NCBI RefSeq assembly: GCF_030247185.1 | Contig: NC_080570.1 | Span: 76,995,132 to 77,059,131, forward strand | Direction of reading: 5' to 3' | Length of the DNA: 64,000 nt | DNA from: Malaya genurostris | Taxonomy: Eukaryota > Arthropoda > Insecta > Diptera > Culicidae | Part shown: piece by piece, positions 35,788-46,671 of the stretch | Layout: every line of letters starts with the position of its first letter | Position numbering within the stretch: the first letter of the stretch is position 1 | Program-made: the position numbers and the translations under genes | The notes under the pieces: generated by a model | What the model was told of the DNA's origin: nothing | Databases searched by the model: none | Seen by the model: the letters and a program-made list of their open reading frames with translations, nothing else

Positions 35788-36144
35788 GCATGAACGTGTA
35801 TGAGACTCAGGCATACTCTTAGAGGGATTTTCTGGATTTTTCAATCAACAAGTATATAGATCATCATCGGTCTCAAAAGCTTTGACTGCAAGCCCGAGTG
35901 ACTGGGTGCTTCATAAAACACTCTAAATTATACCCCAGTTAAACATTTATCAAACCCGAAACATTGTGTAAGTTTTTTAAAAGTTCTCTACAGCCCGGCA
36001 TAAATTTCGAAAGTTCTGTTGCTGATCCTAGGCCCAACATTGTCGGGTGGTAGAGCCTTCTTGTTCACCTGATGCGGTTTGCAGATACTTCTACGCTATA
36101 GCAACAAATCATTCGTTGTCAATTTTAGATAGTTAACAAATTAC

Positions 36145-36326
36145 CTTAATCATCAATTTCAACATCGGATAACGGTTGAAAACGTTCCGTTGGCTTTTGG
36201 AGTCTCCGTACTTGTTCATCAAGGTCACCAGTGCCTTTTTCGCCGTGTCGTATGATTCTTCCAGTCGTATACGAACCGCTCGTAACCGCTCATTGGTTTC
36301 GATCAGCTCCTCGCGGCTCATCCCAC
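36145..36326 (-). CDS. Unidentified coiled-coil-type protein, internal exon
   Basis: 182 nt. After acceptor CACTCACTCAG it begins GTGGGATGAGC. The two first bases complete a Ser codon with the A of the previous exon. It reads MSREELIETNERLRAVRIRL, EESYDTAKKALVTLMNKYGD and SKSQRNVFNRYPMLKLMIK, then ends ATTAAG|GTAATT in phase 0. The SKSQRNVFNRYPMLKLMIK end parallels SKIYPIFPRYTMLKDMIK in the last exon. It looks helical. It is followed by the 11-kb intron. Confidence 0.85.
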
Positions 36327-36430
36327 CTGAGTGAGTGACCGAAATTACAATAAAAAAGAAACAAAAGCAGCAGTTGGTTAATCACTACTAGTTGATGTGG
36401 CGCAGAGAAGTTGAATAACATTGAACCTAC

Positions 36431-36514
36431 TTGGCGATCCTTCATCTTTGACATCTTGCACGATCCGCCGCACGCTTTGGGTGAATTTTCCAACCAAATT
36501 GGACGAGGCTGAAC
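36431..36514 (-). CDS. Unidentified coiled-coil-type protein, internal exon
   Basis: 84 nt between acceptor TAACTCCGCAG and donor CGCCAA|GTAGGT. The frame that fits both neighbours reads SASSNLVGKFTQSVRRIVQD, then VKDEGSP. The other two frames either stop or do not join the next exon. It is separated from the next exon by a short intron of about 100 bp. Confidence 0.75.
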
Positions 36515-37072
36515 CTGCGGAGTTATTAGGGTTTTCGTGTACCGTGCGGCATTCCCGTTCGCCACAGGGTGAGGAAGAAGGAAGTGAAGAGACAGAATGA
36601 TTAAATGAGCAAATTTTTTACACAGCTTACCATAAATCGATAATGCTATTTGATAGAAGAATATTATAATGTTTTTTTCGAAGAGAAATAAAATACGATA
36701 TTTTATATCACCGTGATACAAACGCTTTCCCAACTACGAAGGCAACATAAACGATAATCAATTGGGTAATAAAACGTACTAGGTTAAAATTCGGCTATTA
36801 AAAAATCAATTACGAACAAGCATATTGGGTTACTATACCACGCCTTACGCGACAGCTCGCATTTCGGCTTATCTTACTGAACACCGATTGATCAATTATT
36901 TATTTATATATTTACAATAGCCGTTGTTTTGCCGCTGTAGAATGGCGGTATCCGGAGCAGCCTCAATGATGAACGGTCGTAAATTATTCGATGCAAACTT
37001 ACTCACTTTACGACATATTTTATCTTTCCCTTGCCATAGTTCGTCATCTGTTGGCAGTCAATCGATACTCAC

Positions 37073-37090
37073 CGTAATGCTTGGGGGAGT
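37073..37090 (-). CDS. Candidate 18-nt microexon of the same gene
   Basis: ACTCCCCCAAGCATTACG lies between a strong acceptor (pyrimidine-rich tract ending CACTCTTTCAG) and a strong donor (GTGAGTATCG). Its length is a multiple of three and its phase (2+15+1) fits the GT that opens the next exon, giving SPKHYG before SASSNL. The upstream exon it would need is not found. Could be alternatively used or chance. Confidence 0.5.
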
Positions 37091-38880
37091 CTGAAAGAGT
37101 GCAAGAAGCAACAGTTTAATAGTTTGTCGGTTGATTGTATCCTAGGATGAATTAACATCAAATTGCGGAAACAACCGAAAGGGTATTGTTTTCACGCTAT
37201 AGCACACTGAATAATTGTAGTATGCAGCAACGGTTATAACCATGGCGTTAGTTGCAGCTCAACTCATTGATGCATACCACAGAAAGGATACACTTACTAC
37301 TTGTTAGTGTGTTTGAATTTTGTCTGTATGTGAACTATGTTGTGACATGCACTCGGGGTTAAAGCTAGATGTGTCGTTTTGGGGGCGATGTTTGTCGTTG
37401 CTTCCTGGAATATTTGTTAGAGATGGTGATTGCAGCTGGTGAATCTGTTTTACTAAATTTGTAGATATATTCTTTTTTATGACTCAACTTTTAATTGGCA
37501 CAATCATTAATTGCTAATAAAAGCCAAGCTTAATTGTCAATTGGATGTATTAGAGCATAGTGGCGAATTCTCAAAATTATCACATAAATTTTTCAAAGTT
37601 TTGCGGATGTCATTGAAGTATTATTTATGAATATCTCACATTGCTAGAATTACTAGAAAGAAGATTGTTATGGTTTCGATTATTGATGCTAAGCGAATAG
37701 TTCATTTACCTAAGGGAAGAATGGCAAATGATGTTAAAAACGAGGTGTTAAATAAATTAAATGTTAAATGTCTTGAAACACTAGTGACATCAATGAGGTA
37801 ATAAGGCATATTGCAGAGCCGTGTAATAGTGTATTCTCTTGACGTAGCAGTAATTGATAATCCTTGTCAAACAGGGCGATAATAAGACATAAACATTAAA
37901 AGAAGTAATTTATTGAGTATTAGCCCTGTTCAGACGAAGAACTCAGCTCCGCGATAAAACAGATAACCGAGAATGACACAAGTGCATCACTCACGGACTG
38001 CACTAAGCACGGTAATTTAAGGAGGTTGATAAACTTCATACTGAATTGGTTTTAGGTAACGTATTGTCTGTTTTGGTTTCGTACTTATTGCTTGTTGGCA
38101 ATCAAATATGATATTCGGGAGGTGAAACTACGAACAAAATCCCAAATAACGTCAACTTTTTTTACGAACCTACTTCGTGAAAAGAGATTTTTGCATACAA
38201 TGAAAATCATTTCCGGCTCATTTATATTCCATGGAAATTACTACAATATGGGTATTTTCGGAACGGGTTTGATGAGTACATGTGAGAAAATGATGTTTGA
38301 GGTGCAAATACTAATAATTTTTGTTCCATAGTTGCCCATTATTTTATACATATCCAATAATATACATACATAGGGAAAAAAAAATTTACGTTGAAAATTC
38401 CAAATAACGTAAACTTTTTTTACGTCATGATTCAATTTACAAAGTCCCAATTTTTACGTAAATGGAGGTTTGGGTGTATGAAACTAAGAAGACATTATTT
38501 CCATCATCTTACAAATCCGAAATCACGAATCGCGTTCCAAAAAAAAATTGAAAAAGAAAATCCATCATCTCTATCAGAAAGCAGTTCTAAAGATCTAATC
38601 TCTTTTTGCGTCATATGCCAAGTTGTAATTTTTACACTTATTTCCCTATGGCAAACCGTTTTGTCCAATGGCAACCCGTGAAACCTTGAGATCTTTTGAA
38701 TCTAATCTTGCTGTAAGCTGTAAACCGTTGCGCGTGATGTTGTCTCCGCAAACAGAGATTAGTACGCCATCGAAACTATTGTCTTATTTTGTCTGTAACA
38801 TCATGTCTCAAAAATCATTGCTGTTTTGTCCATTGGGAGTTAGTGTCAAATATTTTTAAAGAAGTTAGCATAGAGTAAAG
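37091..38880. other. Unassigned; possible 5' part or upstream intron of the host gene
   Basis: No further splice-consistent coding exon was found. Two similar strings (AAATTCCAAATAACGTAAAC near 38390, AAAATCCCAAATAACGTCAA near 38135) suggest a decayed repeat. ORFs here have no motifs. Confidence 0.4.
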
Positions 38881-38889
38881 TAAAGAGCA

Positions 38890-39210
38890 TTTGCAGAAAG
38901 GGTCGACTCATTTCTTTGTTTTGAGAAAAATGCTGCTGAATTCTTGTTGAAGCCGACGAGGAATATTCTCTATCGGTCGAGATTTATTGACATTGGTTTG
39001 AACTATTTCAAAGCGTGGACTTTAGTGTGAAAGACGAACAACGCACAGGCCAACCCAAAAAATGAGAAGATGCCGAATTGCTAGAAATTTTTCAACAAAG
39101 ACAATACCCAAACTCATTCGTGCCGTGACTATCGGATCGATCGGACGTAAATTCGGCTTTCTCCAATCGCGTGGTGAATTGTTTTATTCCGTTATCAATG
39201 TCATTCCATA
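38890..39210 (+). pseudogene. mariner transposase N-terminal remnant
   Basis: Across shifting frames the plus strand reads FEKNAAEFLL-like, then SVKDEQRTGQPKK, then EDAELLEIFQQRQYPNSFVP. This parallels the mariner N-terminal region (compare NAAEAHRMLSETFG and FKNGDFDVEDKHGG in copy 2). It has at least two stops or shifts and no catalytic domain. It sits directly upstream of the Juan-like LINE. Confidence 0.5.
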
Positions 39211-39349
39211 TTCTATTGTCTATTGTCGAGTGATAGTTCTTATTAATCCGTTCTCAAGGCTTGTGTAAAGCAGCACTGCGTGTGGTACCGTTAGCCAGCG
39301 CCAGCTGGGCGTTGCGCATATATCGTTTACATATACATTAGAAACAGTG

Positions 39350-39387
<38 letters not shown>

Positions 39388-39455
39388 AAAGAGAAACGTT
39401 TCATTGGACAGTGTAGTGAGAGACTGAAAAAAAGTGCATTTTCCAGAGATTTTTT

Positions 39456-40712
39456 TTGCACTCTACTGGAAGGAATATTTACCGATTGCCTCGGACCGCG
39501 TCTTGGCAGCTGTTCACCGTTTTGGAGCTTAAGCTAAGTAAAACTTTATTTTCTCTGTTGTTTAATACCACTCGCACCCCGAATCTGACCGCACGGACAC
39601 AAGTCCGTGACATGACAGACGATATAAAATTGCCTGAGCTTCCCCTTGATGATCAGATGGATGCTTCTAAATCGTTCATTAGAAGCTATCCCGATGGGCT
39701 TGCACTCCCGACCGGACCGTATGCGGTTTACATCCGGACCAAAGCCAATGGTAAAAAATTGAACCTGACCTCGCGATACAATACTGTACAAAAAATTGAA
39801 AAAGTACGCCCGGACAAGCTTAGGGTCTTGTTAGCCAGTGCAAAACAGGCTAATGAGATCGTTCAAAGTGAGCATTTCACGCGGGAGTATCGCATATACG
39901 TGCCAGCTAGCGAAGTCGAGATAGACGGCGTGATCACCGATCCGAGTCTGACTTGCGAGGACGTTCTTAAGCATGGGGCAGGCGGTTTTAAAAACCCCCT
40001 ACTCAAGAACGTTAAGATACTGGACTGCAAGCAATTGCGTTCAGTATCGACCGCTGAGGATGGGACTAAGTCCTATATCCCATCGGACTCGTATCGGGTG
40101 ACTTTCGCTGGCTCGGCTTTGCCTAATTACGTCCTCCTGGACCGAGTTCGTTTACCTGTTCGCCTTTTTGTGCCGCGGGTCATGAACAGCTCCAATTGCA
40201 AACAATTGGGACATACAGCATCCCATTGTTGCAATAAATCCCGGTGTATAAAGTGTGGAGGAAGTCATGCGGATAACTCCTGCAGAGGAGACAATGAAAA
40301 GTGTCTCTACTGTAAGGAGGGGCCGCATGACCTCTCTGATTGTCCCGTGTACAAATTGCGTAAGGATAAAATGAAGCGTTCACTCAAGCAACATTCTAAA
40401 CGCTCATTTGCGGAAATGTTGAAATGTGCTACGCCACCTACCGAAAATCCTTACGCTTACTTGTCAACTGACGAGAGCGAATATGATGACCCCCTCGAAG
40501 GTACATCTTCGGCTGTCCCTCATAGTTCATCAATCAAAAAGAGAAGAAATAAATCTTCTCAAAAGCTCCCTAGTAAGGGTTCGAAGATGTCCTCTGATGG
40601 GTCTCGAAAAATTACAACAACTGGTAGTGATGGCAAAAAACCACAGAAAAAAGCTCCAGGCATTGGAAAATTAAATTCCGAGCAAGAATTTCCATCACTA
40701 CCTGGGAATTAA
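39456..40712 (+). CDS. LINE ORF1, gag-like nucleic-acid-binding protein
   Basis: 418 codons from the first Met. The more likely start is the internal Met at about 39613 (MTDDIKLPELPLDDQMDASK), since the preceding 52 codons read like 5' UTR. The middle (YAVYIRTKANGKKLN...DKLRVLLASAKQANEIV) matches the RNA-recognition-like part of Jockey ORF1 proteins. Three zinc knuckles follow: CKQLGHTASHC, which has lost its first Cys (SSNC); CIKCGGSHADNSC; and CLYCKEGPHDLSDC. The tail is basic and Ser-rich. In living elements ORF1p coats LINE RNA. Uninterrupted, but the first knuckle is damaged. Confidence 0.8.
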   Translation: MHSTGRNIYRLPRTASWQLFTVLELKLSKTLFSLLFNTTRTPNLTARTQVRDMTDDIKLPELPLDDQMDASKSFIRSYPDGLALPTGPYAVYIRTKANGKKLNLTSRYNTVQKIEKVRPDKLRVLLASAKQANEIVQSEHFTREYRIYVPASEVEIDGVITDPSLTCEDVLKHGAGGFKNPLLKNVKILDCKQLRSVSTAEDGTKSYIPSDSYRVTFAGSALPNYVLLDRVRLPVRLFVPRVMNSSNCKQLGHTASHCCNKSRCIKCGGSHADNSCRGDNEKCLYCKEGPHDLSDCPVYKLRKDKMKRSLKQHSKRSFAEMLKCATPPTENPYAYLSTDESEYDDPLEGTSSAVPHSSSIKKRRNKSSQKLPSKGSKMSSDGSRKITTTGSDGKKPQKKAPGIGKLNSEQEFPSLPGN

Positions 40713-40919
40713 AAACCCCCGAAAGTCCCTAAAGATCAGTCAGAGAATTTACCAGATACTGGTTCATTAAATTCTCTGATATTGTGGACTGGATCATGTC
40801 TACTTTCAATATTTCTGAACCTCTTAAAAGCCTGATAATGGCTTTTATTCCTACAGTTAAAACATTCTTGAAGTAGTTGACTGCAAAATGGCCCCTTCTT
40901 TCAGCGATCGTATCCTTCG

Positions 40920-41288
40920 ATGGCTAAGTCACCCACCGAGGTCACGGATACAATCACTGTTATACAGTGGAATTGTAGAAGTATCATCCCAAAAATAGAT
41001 CCTTTCAAATTTCTAGTAAATAATCTGAAATGTGAAGCATTTGCATTGTGCGAAACTTGGCTAACTTCTGAAATACCCTTAAACTTCCACGATTTTAACA
41101 TTATTCGTTTGGATCGAGATGATCCCTATGGAGGAGTACTTTTGGGGATCAAAAAGTGCAATTGTTTCTATCGCATTAACCTCCCATCGATACCAGGTAT
41201 TGAAGTTGTCGCATGTCATGTTACAATCAAAGGCAAGGACCTTTGCATTGCTTCCGAATACATTCCCTCAAGAGCCATGAACTCTTAA
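40920..41288 (+). pseudogene. LINE ORF2 fragment: AP-type endonuclease N-terminus
   Basis: 122 codons: VIQWNCRSIIPKIDPFK, the CETWLTSE motif with the catalytic Glu, then DPYGGVLLGIKKCN and IPGIEVVACHV. These are the first blocks of the endonuclease that nicks target DNA in Jockey-clade LINEs. The frame ends after SEYIPSRAMNS, just where the catalytic core should continue. It lies about 200 bp after ORF1. Confidence 0.75.
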
Positions 41289-41642
41289 AAATGCATTGGT
41301 GTCGAGATATAAAGCATTGTTTGTTCGAGACCCCCAGAATCAAGTTTTTGCATCTTAACTTTATTCAACGATTATTTAGAATCTATAAATAGAACACATA
41401 TATTTTGAATACCAAATTACATATTTTTCCCGAAAGCTGCATACTTTGATGTTTACTGAATAGTTTTTGGATAAATTTGATTAGAAAATACAGCGTAATT
41501 GAGTATCAATATCCCGAATATGTGGAAATATGTGAAATTATAACATCGTTTGAAAGTATGATTTAAACATTATTAAAAAAATAGTTGTCACAACTCAATA
41601 TATTACAATTTACATGAGAACTCAATTTTAAAAATATTATTT
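41289..41642. other. Unassigned AT-rich DNA
   Basis: Nothing recognised between the broken LINE and the next MITE-like element. Confidence 0.4.
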
Positions 41643-42533
41643 AATCCACCTAGTGGTGTAATGGTTCCTTTCTCATATTACTTATATTTTCGAAAAATAT
41701 CACTAGAAAATTCTGTCTTGATATTATTTTCAAACTTGAATTTTCTCAGAGATGACTGAACCGATTTTATCAAACTTGGGCTGGTTTGAAAGCTACTGTC
41801 GGGCTATGGATCAAGTTCGAAGATCAAATGGCTGTGATTTTTGGTTCCGTAGATATGATTGTATAAGTGACGTAACCGACAAAAAGCGTTGTATTTGAAC
41901 GCGCTCAATTTTCTCAGAGATGGCTGATCGGATTTTAACAAACTTGGGCTCGTTTGAAAGCTACTGTCGGGCCGTTGATCAAGTTCGAAGATCAAATGCT
42001 TGTGACTTTTGGTTCCAGATATATGATGGTATAAGTGACGTAACCGACAAAACACGTTGATTTTTACCGCTCTTATATATATAAGGGTGCCAAAATTTTG
42101 GGATCACCTCTATTTTCGTTAAGCTCTAGTGCTCAAAAGTTTAAGCACCTCGAAAAAAGCCTTCATGCGAAATTTGAGCTAAATCGGACATGCGTAAGGG
42201 GTGCTGCCCGGTGGTAAAGGTTTGACAATTTTCGATCTTGAAAAAGCACCATAGGGGGGAGTACATGAAATTTCCAAAATCGAAAAATTTTTTTTGATGC
42301 CGAAACTCTTAAAACTGCATGAAACATCGAAATTTAGAGTCACCTCAAAAAAATTTTTTTTTTGAAAAAATCAACTTTCTGGGACTTAGAAAAATTTTTA
42401 TTTCATTCTCAATTAATCTGAATCAATTGGTGTCAAAATTAGGATCCGAAATTATTTAATAAAAGTATGAAATATATTTTCATGAGACTGTTATGAAACA
42501 AGAGAAAGGCATTATCACACCACTAAGTGGATT
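41643..42533. repeat. MITE-like element with TIR-like ends
   Basis: Left AATCCACCTAGTGGTGTAAT followed by a CCTTTCTCAT string. Right, reverse complement, AATCCACTTAGTGGTGTGAT then AATGCCTTTCTC. The interior contains a tandem duplication of about 165 bp (41750-42060) and a segment like the 32450-32840 satellite-like array (42240-42400). Non-coding. Confidence 0.6.
41750..42060. repeat. Tandem duplication, unit about 165 bp, two copies
   Basis: The block CTCAGAGATG(A/G)CTGA(A/T)C, GTTTGAAAGCTACTGTCGGG, TGATCAAGTTCGAAGATCAA, TATAAGTGACGTAACCGACA occurs twice with mismatches. The minus-strand frame across both is an artefact that shows the same repeat. Confidence 0.8.
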
Positions 42534-43419
42534 AAGAAGGGTTTTGGAGCTTTTATTTAAAACAAGCATATCAAACGTTGTTTGGGCGACTCTGGATCAG
42601 CTTTCGGGCAGCTCTGATCAACAAACGAAAACGGTATAAGTTTGTGAAAATAAGTCACGCCATCTCTGAGAAAAGTAATGCTTCACTCAGTCAGCTCTGA
42701 GAAAATCGAGTGACATTACACTGACAGTCACTTACACATAAACATACATACATACACATATACACACACATTTTGTGATCTCGACGAACTGAGTCGAATG
42801 GTATACGACACTCGGCCTCCCGAGCAAAAGTCGGTTTTCACAGTGATTGCAAAGCCTTTCTATATGAGAAGGCAAAAGGTGTGTCCTAACATTCCTCAAT
42901 GTATGTATTCATACACCCTGCTCCTTAAATTCAATAATGAACAAAATGAGCGAGAAAAAAGGAGTTAAACTAGTGCATAGACCCGTCAACTCGGATTAAT
43001 TCGTCAATACAAATCCATTGTACTTTATATTTTAATCTTCAATTTAGGGATTGCTTTGGCTCTGAGGCAATATACCGTTTGTCGTTAGTAATTGTGAAAT
43101 GTCGTCAAACTATGTTACGCAATGAGATTTGATTCAATCTATTCAGTGTAGATTCGCACGAAACGTGAATATAACCATGAAACAGCCATTGTGCTGGGAA
43201 GAACTTATTACCATGCGAAAGTCATTGTCCTATATGATTGCAAACGTGGCTTGGGTTGATTGAACATAATGTTTATGATCATGACATACGCACCAACGTT
43301 ACCCATCAGAAATCATTGCTGCACACTGTAATGCACTAACGAACTGACCGTATTTATTGATTCGCATCAACAATGTTATTATACTTTTTGGCTTTTTTCA
43401 ACAATGTATAGCAATAGTC
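42534..43419. other. MITE-type sequence and unassigned DNA
   Basis: 42640-42880 has CATACATACAC tracts and CGACGAACTGAGTCGAATGG...CACTCGGCC, like 9300-9430. The rest is unassigned. Confidence 0.45.
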
Positions 43420-43598
43420 AAACTAAGCAAAGTCCTGGCATTACATGGAATTTGGCCTTTCTGTTTCAACAGACTTCGCAGCCGATTCTTAGTGTACAGA
43501 ATCATTGCATGGCTAGTACTATGGATCCTACTGACACTAAGAATCCTTCCAGGTGATGCTTCGTATGGGGCTCGAACATACGACAACTGGCTTGTAAG
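43420..43598 (-). repeat. tRNA-derived SINE, copy 3
   Basis: Same organisation as 16612-16790: TGGAATTTGGCCTTTCTGTT, ACTTCGCAGCCGATTCTTAG, GAATCATTGCATGGCTAGTA, GAATCCTTCCAGG, then GGGGCTCGAACATACGACAA (complement of box B). It carries short extra pieces compared with copy 2. Confidence 0.65.
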
Positions 43599-45875
43599 TA
43601 GTCAAACTAGCTGAATTTTAATCCAGTTTTTGAAACATACCATACAAAATAAATCATGCTCTCCCATCGAATGTATAAATGCGCGGTTAATGTTTAACCG
43701 TTAGGTGACGTTAGCAGTTCAGCATAAATTGCGGACGTGCTGATAAGCCGAAGGCGAAACGTAAAAAGTAAAAATAGTTATTAGTTATGTACACTTAGCA
43801 TGGATCCGATACCACCCATGTGGTACCAAACCCCCTAAACAATTATATCTTAATAATTCAATGCACAATTTTCATATACATACGACGCTCAATTATATGT
43901 ACAAGGAAGGGTATCAGTTCGGAAAACGCATGGATTTTTTTCAACTTTTGGTGTTTTGTTTGAATCTGAACTCATTGCTGATAATATTACCATTCCCTAG
44001 TCATTGGAGTCTAGCTATGGAGAAGATAATGTTCGATAAATGGAAAATATTGATTCATTAACTAAAATTTATCATTAAGAAATCGAATTGACTTCTTCTA
44101 CCATGCATTTTTGCAGACCTGTTGTAAGATAATTAGAATGTACAATTGGGTTCAAACTTGGGGAAAATCAATTCGGGTATTTATTGGAACCAATTTGGAG
44201 TGAAATTCGGGATACGTAAATATGTATTCAATTTTAATTGAAATACCAACATGTGTTCTTTATCATTTCCAAAAGCGATACTGCCACAGTACCTGCTGAA
44301 ATTGAAACAATGTTACAAGCAATATGTGTGTTTCGTCGATTGTACGAAATGGAAGAGAATGTGAGTACGAGTGTTTGGATGAGAAGAGTTTGTAAATTTG
44401 CTAGATCTTACCAACTATTGTACGAAAATGTTGACTAGTTTACCTGAAACTGAAAAGAAATAGAAATGTAGCAATTATCCGACCAGCGAGATAAATTGAA
44501 CCACATTGATGTAATCTACTAAAACCATGCTAACTTGCAGTGATCGTAATTTCTACTGATGCATCTATCAACAAAAATATATGAGATATTATTTACATAG
44601 TGGACAATAATCTTGTTCCGTCATCGCATTACCGTGTGTACTGTTTTTGAAGAATCGGTCGAAATAATCGTGTATTCCAGTATGAAATAAATTATATACT
44701 ACAGATGTTTTTTAAGTTTTATGATAGCTTGAACGAAATAGGTGGATACCATATTGTTTTTCTCGGAGATCTGGTGGTAGTTTCCAGTGGTTTCATTAGC
44801 ATATGGAGAAAATTTTTCTCAACATTGTGTTCGAAATATAACAATCAATTGTAAGACGCTTTGTTGTGCGCATCAAGAAATTTTTTCCAATGAAATTCAA
44901 CTCAAGAAAAACATTTTCAAATTGATGAACATTTGTATCTCATTGCTCGTTATGAGTTGTAATGGGATAATAATATCATATATTAAGTTCTATGTCAACC
45001 CGAGACTTATCTGCCCGTTATTACGAAATATCCGAAACTCATGTAGAGTAATGGCAGTAAACAAAAATATTTCCTGAAATGTCCAAAAGTTTTAATATTG
45101 TAGTCAGTTTATGATTCTATGATAAGTAAGTAGTTTTTTAAAACGCATATTGCACTATTTAAATATAATTGCAGATCTGATAGTTTCCACGTAACTAGGT
45201 TTTCCAGTCTCTCGCCTAGCTGAAGTGGAGAGTGTTCGGTGGTGAAGTGTTTTGACAGTCTGATATAAAATTGCATCAATTTCTAATTCTCTGTCAGTTA
45301 TTTTTTCTCGTTCGGTCTTCATTTAGCTGTCCGTTAGGTAATGCTTTCACTTATTGAATAGTTGGTTTTTCTGCTTATATTTATATCAAGTTATTTTTAT
45401 CAGTAAATTTATTTTGACGGATGTTAAAATCTAAACTAGAGTAATGATTTTTAAAATCCATTTTGACAACGCATAAGATGTGAGATTTCATGGGTCTTTA
45501 GTATTGAAAGGGCTTAACAAAAGTTTGAAAAAAAAGAAAGTACGTTTTGATAAAGATGATAACAGTTGAAACTTTCTTACTTCTGGTCTCCAGCACATTC
45601 CAAAAGTACACATTCCGCTGTCTCGACGCTCTAGGGTTGTGAATAAAATTTCAATTTTATTTTTAAAGCTCACAGGAACTCACTAAATAGCCCACTGAGA
45701 AAGCGGTTAGATTTTCATACATGTTTCAGGGCACATAACCGACGAAACGTAAAGATTAGATTTTGTAGGGTATTTGTTGAACAAAATATTGGACGAAATA
45801 CTCATTCAGTTTGTTGAAACGGTTTGTAGTTTGTAGAAATATTCTACGGGTATGATTATACGATCAGAATTATAC
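43599..45875. other. Long stretch without supported genes
   Basis: No ORF with motifs (longest 96 aa, 44787-45077). 45770-45835 matches 6580-6645 (repeat). A CTGATAAGCCGAAGGCGAAAC string at 43740-43760 is discussed among rejected observations. Confidence 0.45.
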
Positions 45876-46223
45876 GGATCAGGGTCATTTCGCTGAAAGC
45901 CATTTAGCCGAAAGCCGTTTCGCCGAAAGTCATTTCGCCGAAAGGGTTATTTCGCCGAATGACATTTCGCCGAATGGGTCACTTCGCCGAATGCCATTTC
46001 GCCGAAAGCCATTTCGCCGAAAGGGTCATTTCGCCGAATCCAGAAATCGTAATTGGAATTGATTTAAATTAAAGACAAACGAAAGATGATAGCGTTAACG
46101 CCCGTTTTGTTAACCTACCATTGTACTTCTTGAATAATGATTGATTGTTGTACTCTTGAATAAAGATTGATTCATGAACCTCAAAAAGTAGTTCCCAAGA
46201 AAACTTGTTGACTATTAGCTAGT

Positions 46224-46671
46224 AAGCATCAAAGCAATTGCATAGGTGTATCTACTAGGTATTTTCCGTTTATTAAGTGAAAATGAAAAAAATACTAATG
46301 CGACTACGCCACATCGTTTTGGTTCATGTGCTACCGCTACCGCTCGTTCGGACCTAACTAAAGTAAAGAAACCTAGCTTTGAGTAGACCGGGCAAACGAG
46401 GCGGTTACAGGTTTGTATGCAAGAGGCCGCCGCTTCCGACGGCGGGTCGGCGGTCGACTCAGCTGGCGTTTTTGTGCCGCCGAGCCATCTTGGCTTCGGT
46501 TATGTGGCTGCGCCACATCAGTTATGCAGGAGACATAACATGCAGGAGATATGACCCTTACAGCGAAATGACACTTTCGGCGAGATGACCCTTTCGGCGA
46601 AACGACTTTCGGCGAAATGACCTATTCGGCGAAACGACTTTCGACGAAATGGCATTCGGCGAAACGACTTT
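46224..46671. repeat. Direct repeat left of the LINE (448 bp)
   Basis: From AAGCATCAAAGCAATTGCAT to GGCGAAACGACTTT it matches 51354-51808 almost base for base. The only clear difference is a 7-nt length change near 46331 (GTGCTACCGCTACCGC here, GTGCTGTCCGACCTCGCTAC in the right copy). Confidence 0.9.

Larger units (their letters stand above)
39260..41288 (+). mobile_element. Juan-like Jockey-clade LINE, 3'-truncated
   Basis: An ORF1 (gag-like) is followed by the start of an ORF2 endonuclease, the layout of Jockey-clade LINEs such as mosquito Juan. A GC-richer 5' region starts near 39260 and includes a TA repeat at 39353-39380. The element stops after about 120 codons of ORF2: no reverse transcriptase and no 3' tail follow. 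This is the reverse of the usual 5' truncation of LINEs, so a later deletion or rearrangement is likely. Confidence 0.75.

Noticed and set aside
43735..43765. Hammerhead-ribozyme-like core: CTGATAAG, a GCC-GAA-GGC stem, then GAAAC, as in Penelope-like and retrozyme repeats
   Set aside because: The core position that must be G in CTGATGA is A, and I could not pair a stem I or a convincing stem III with a cleavage site. Kept only as a weak coincidence.
45885..46040. TTTCGCCGAA arrays considered as a CRISPR-like array
   Set aside because: Units are contiguous without unique spacers, the genome is eukaryotic, and the arrays are mirrored at element ends.
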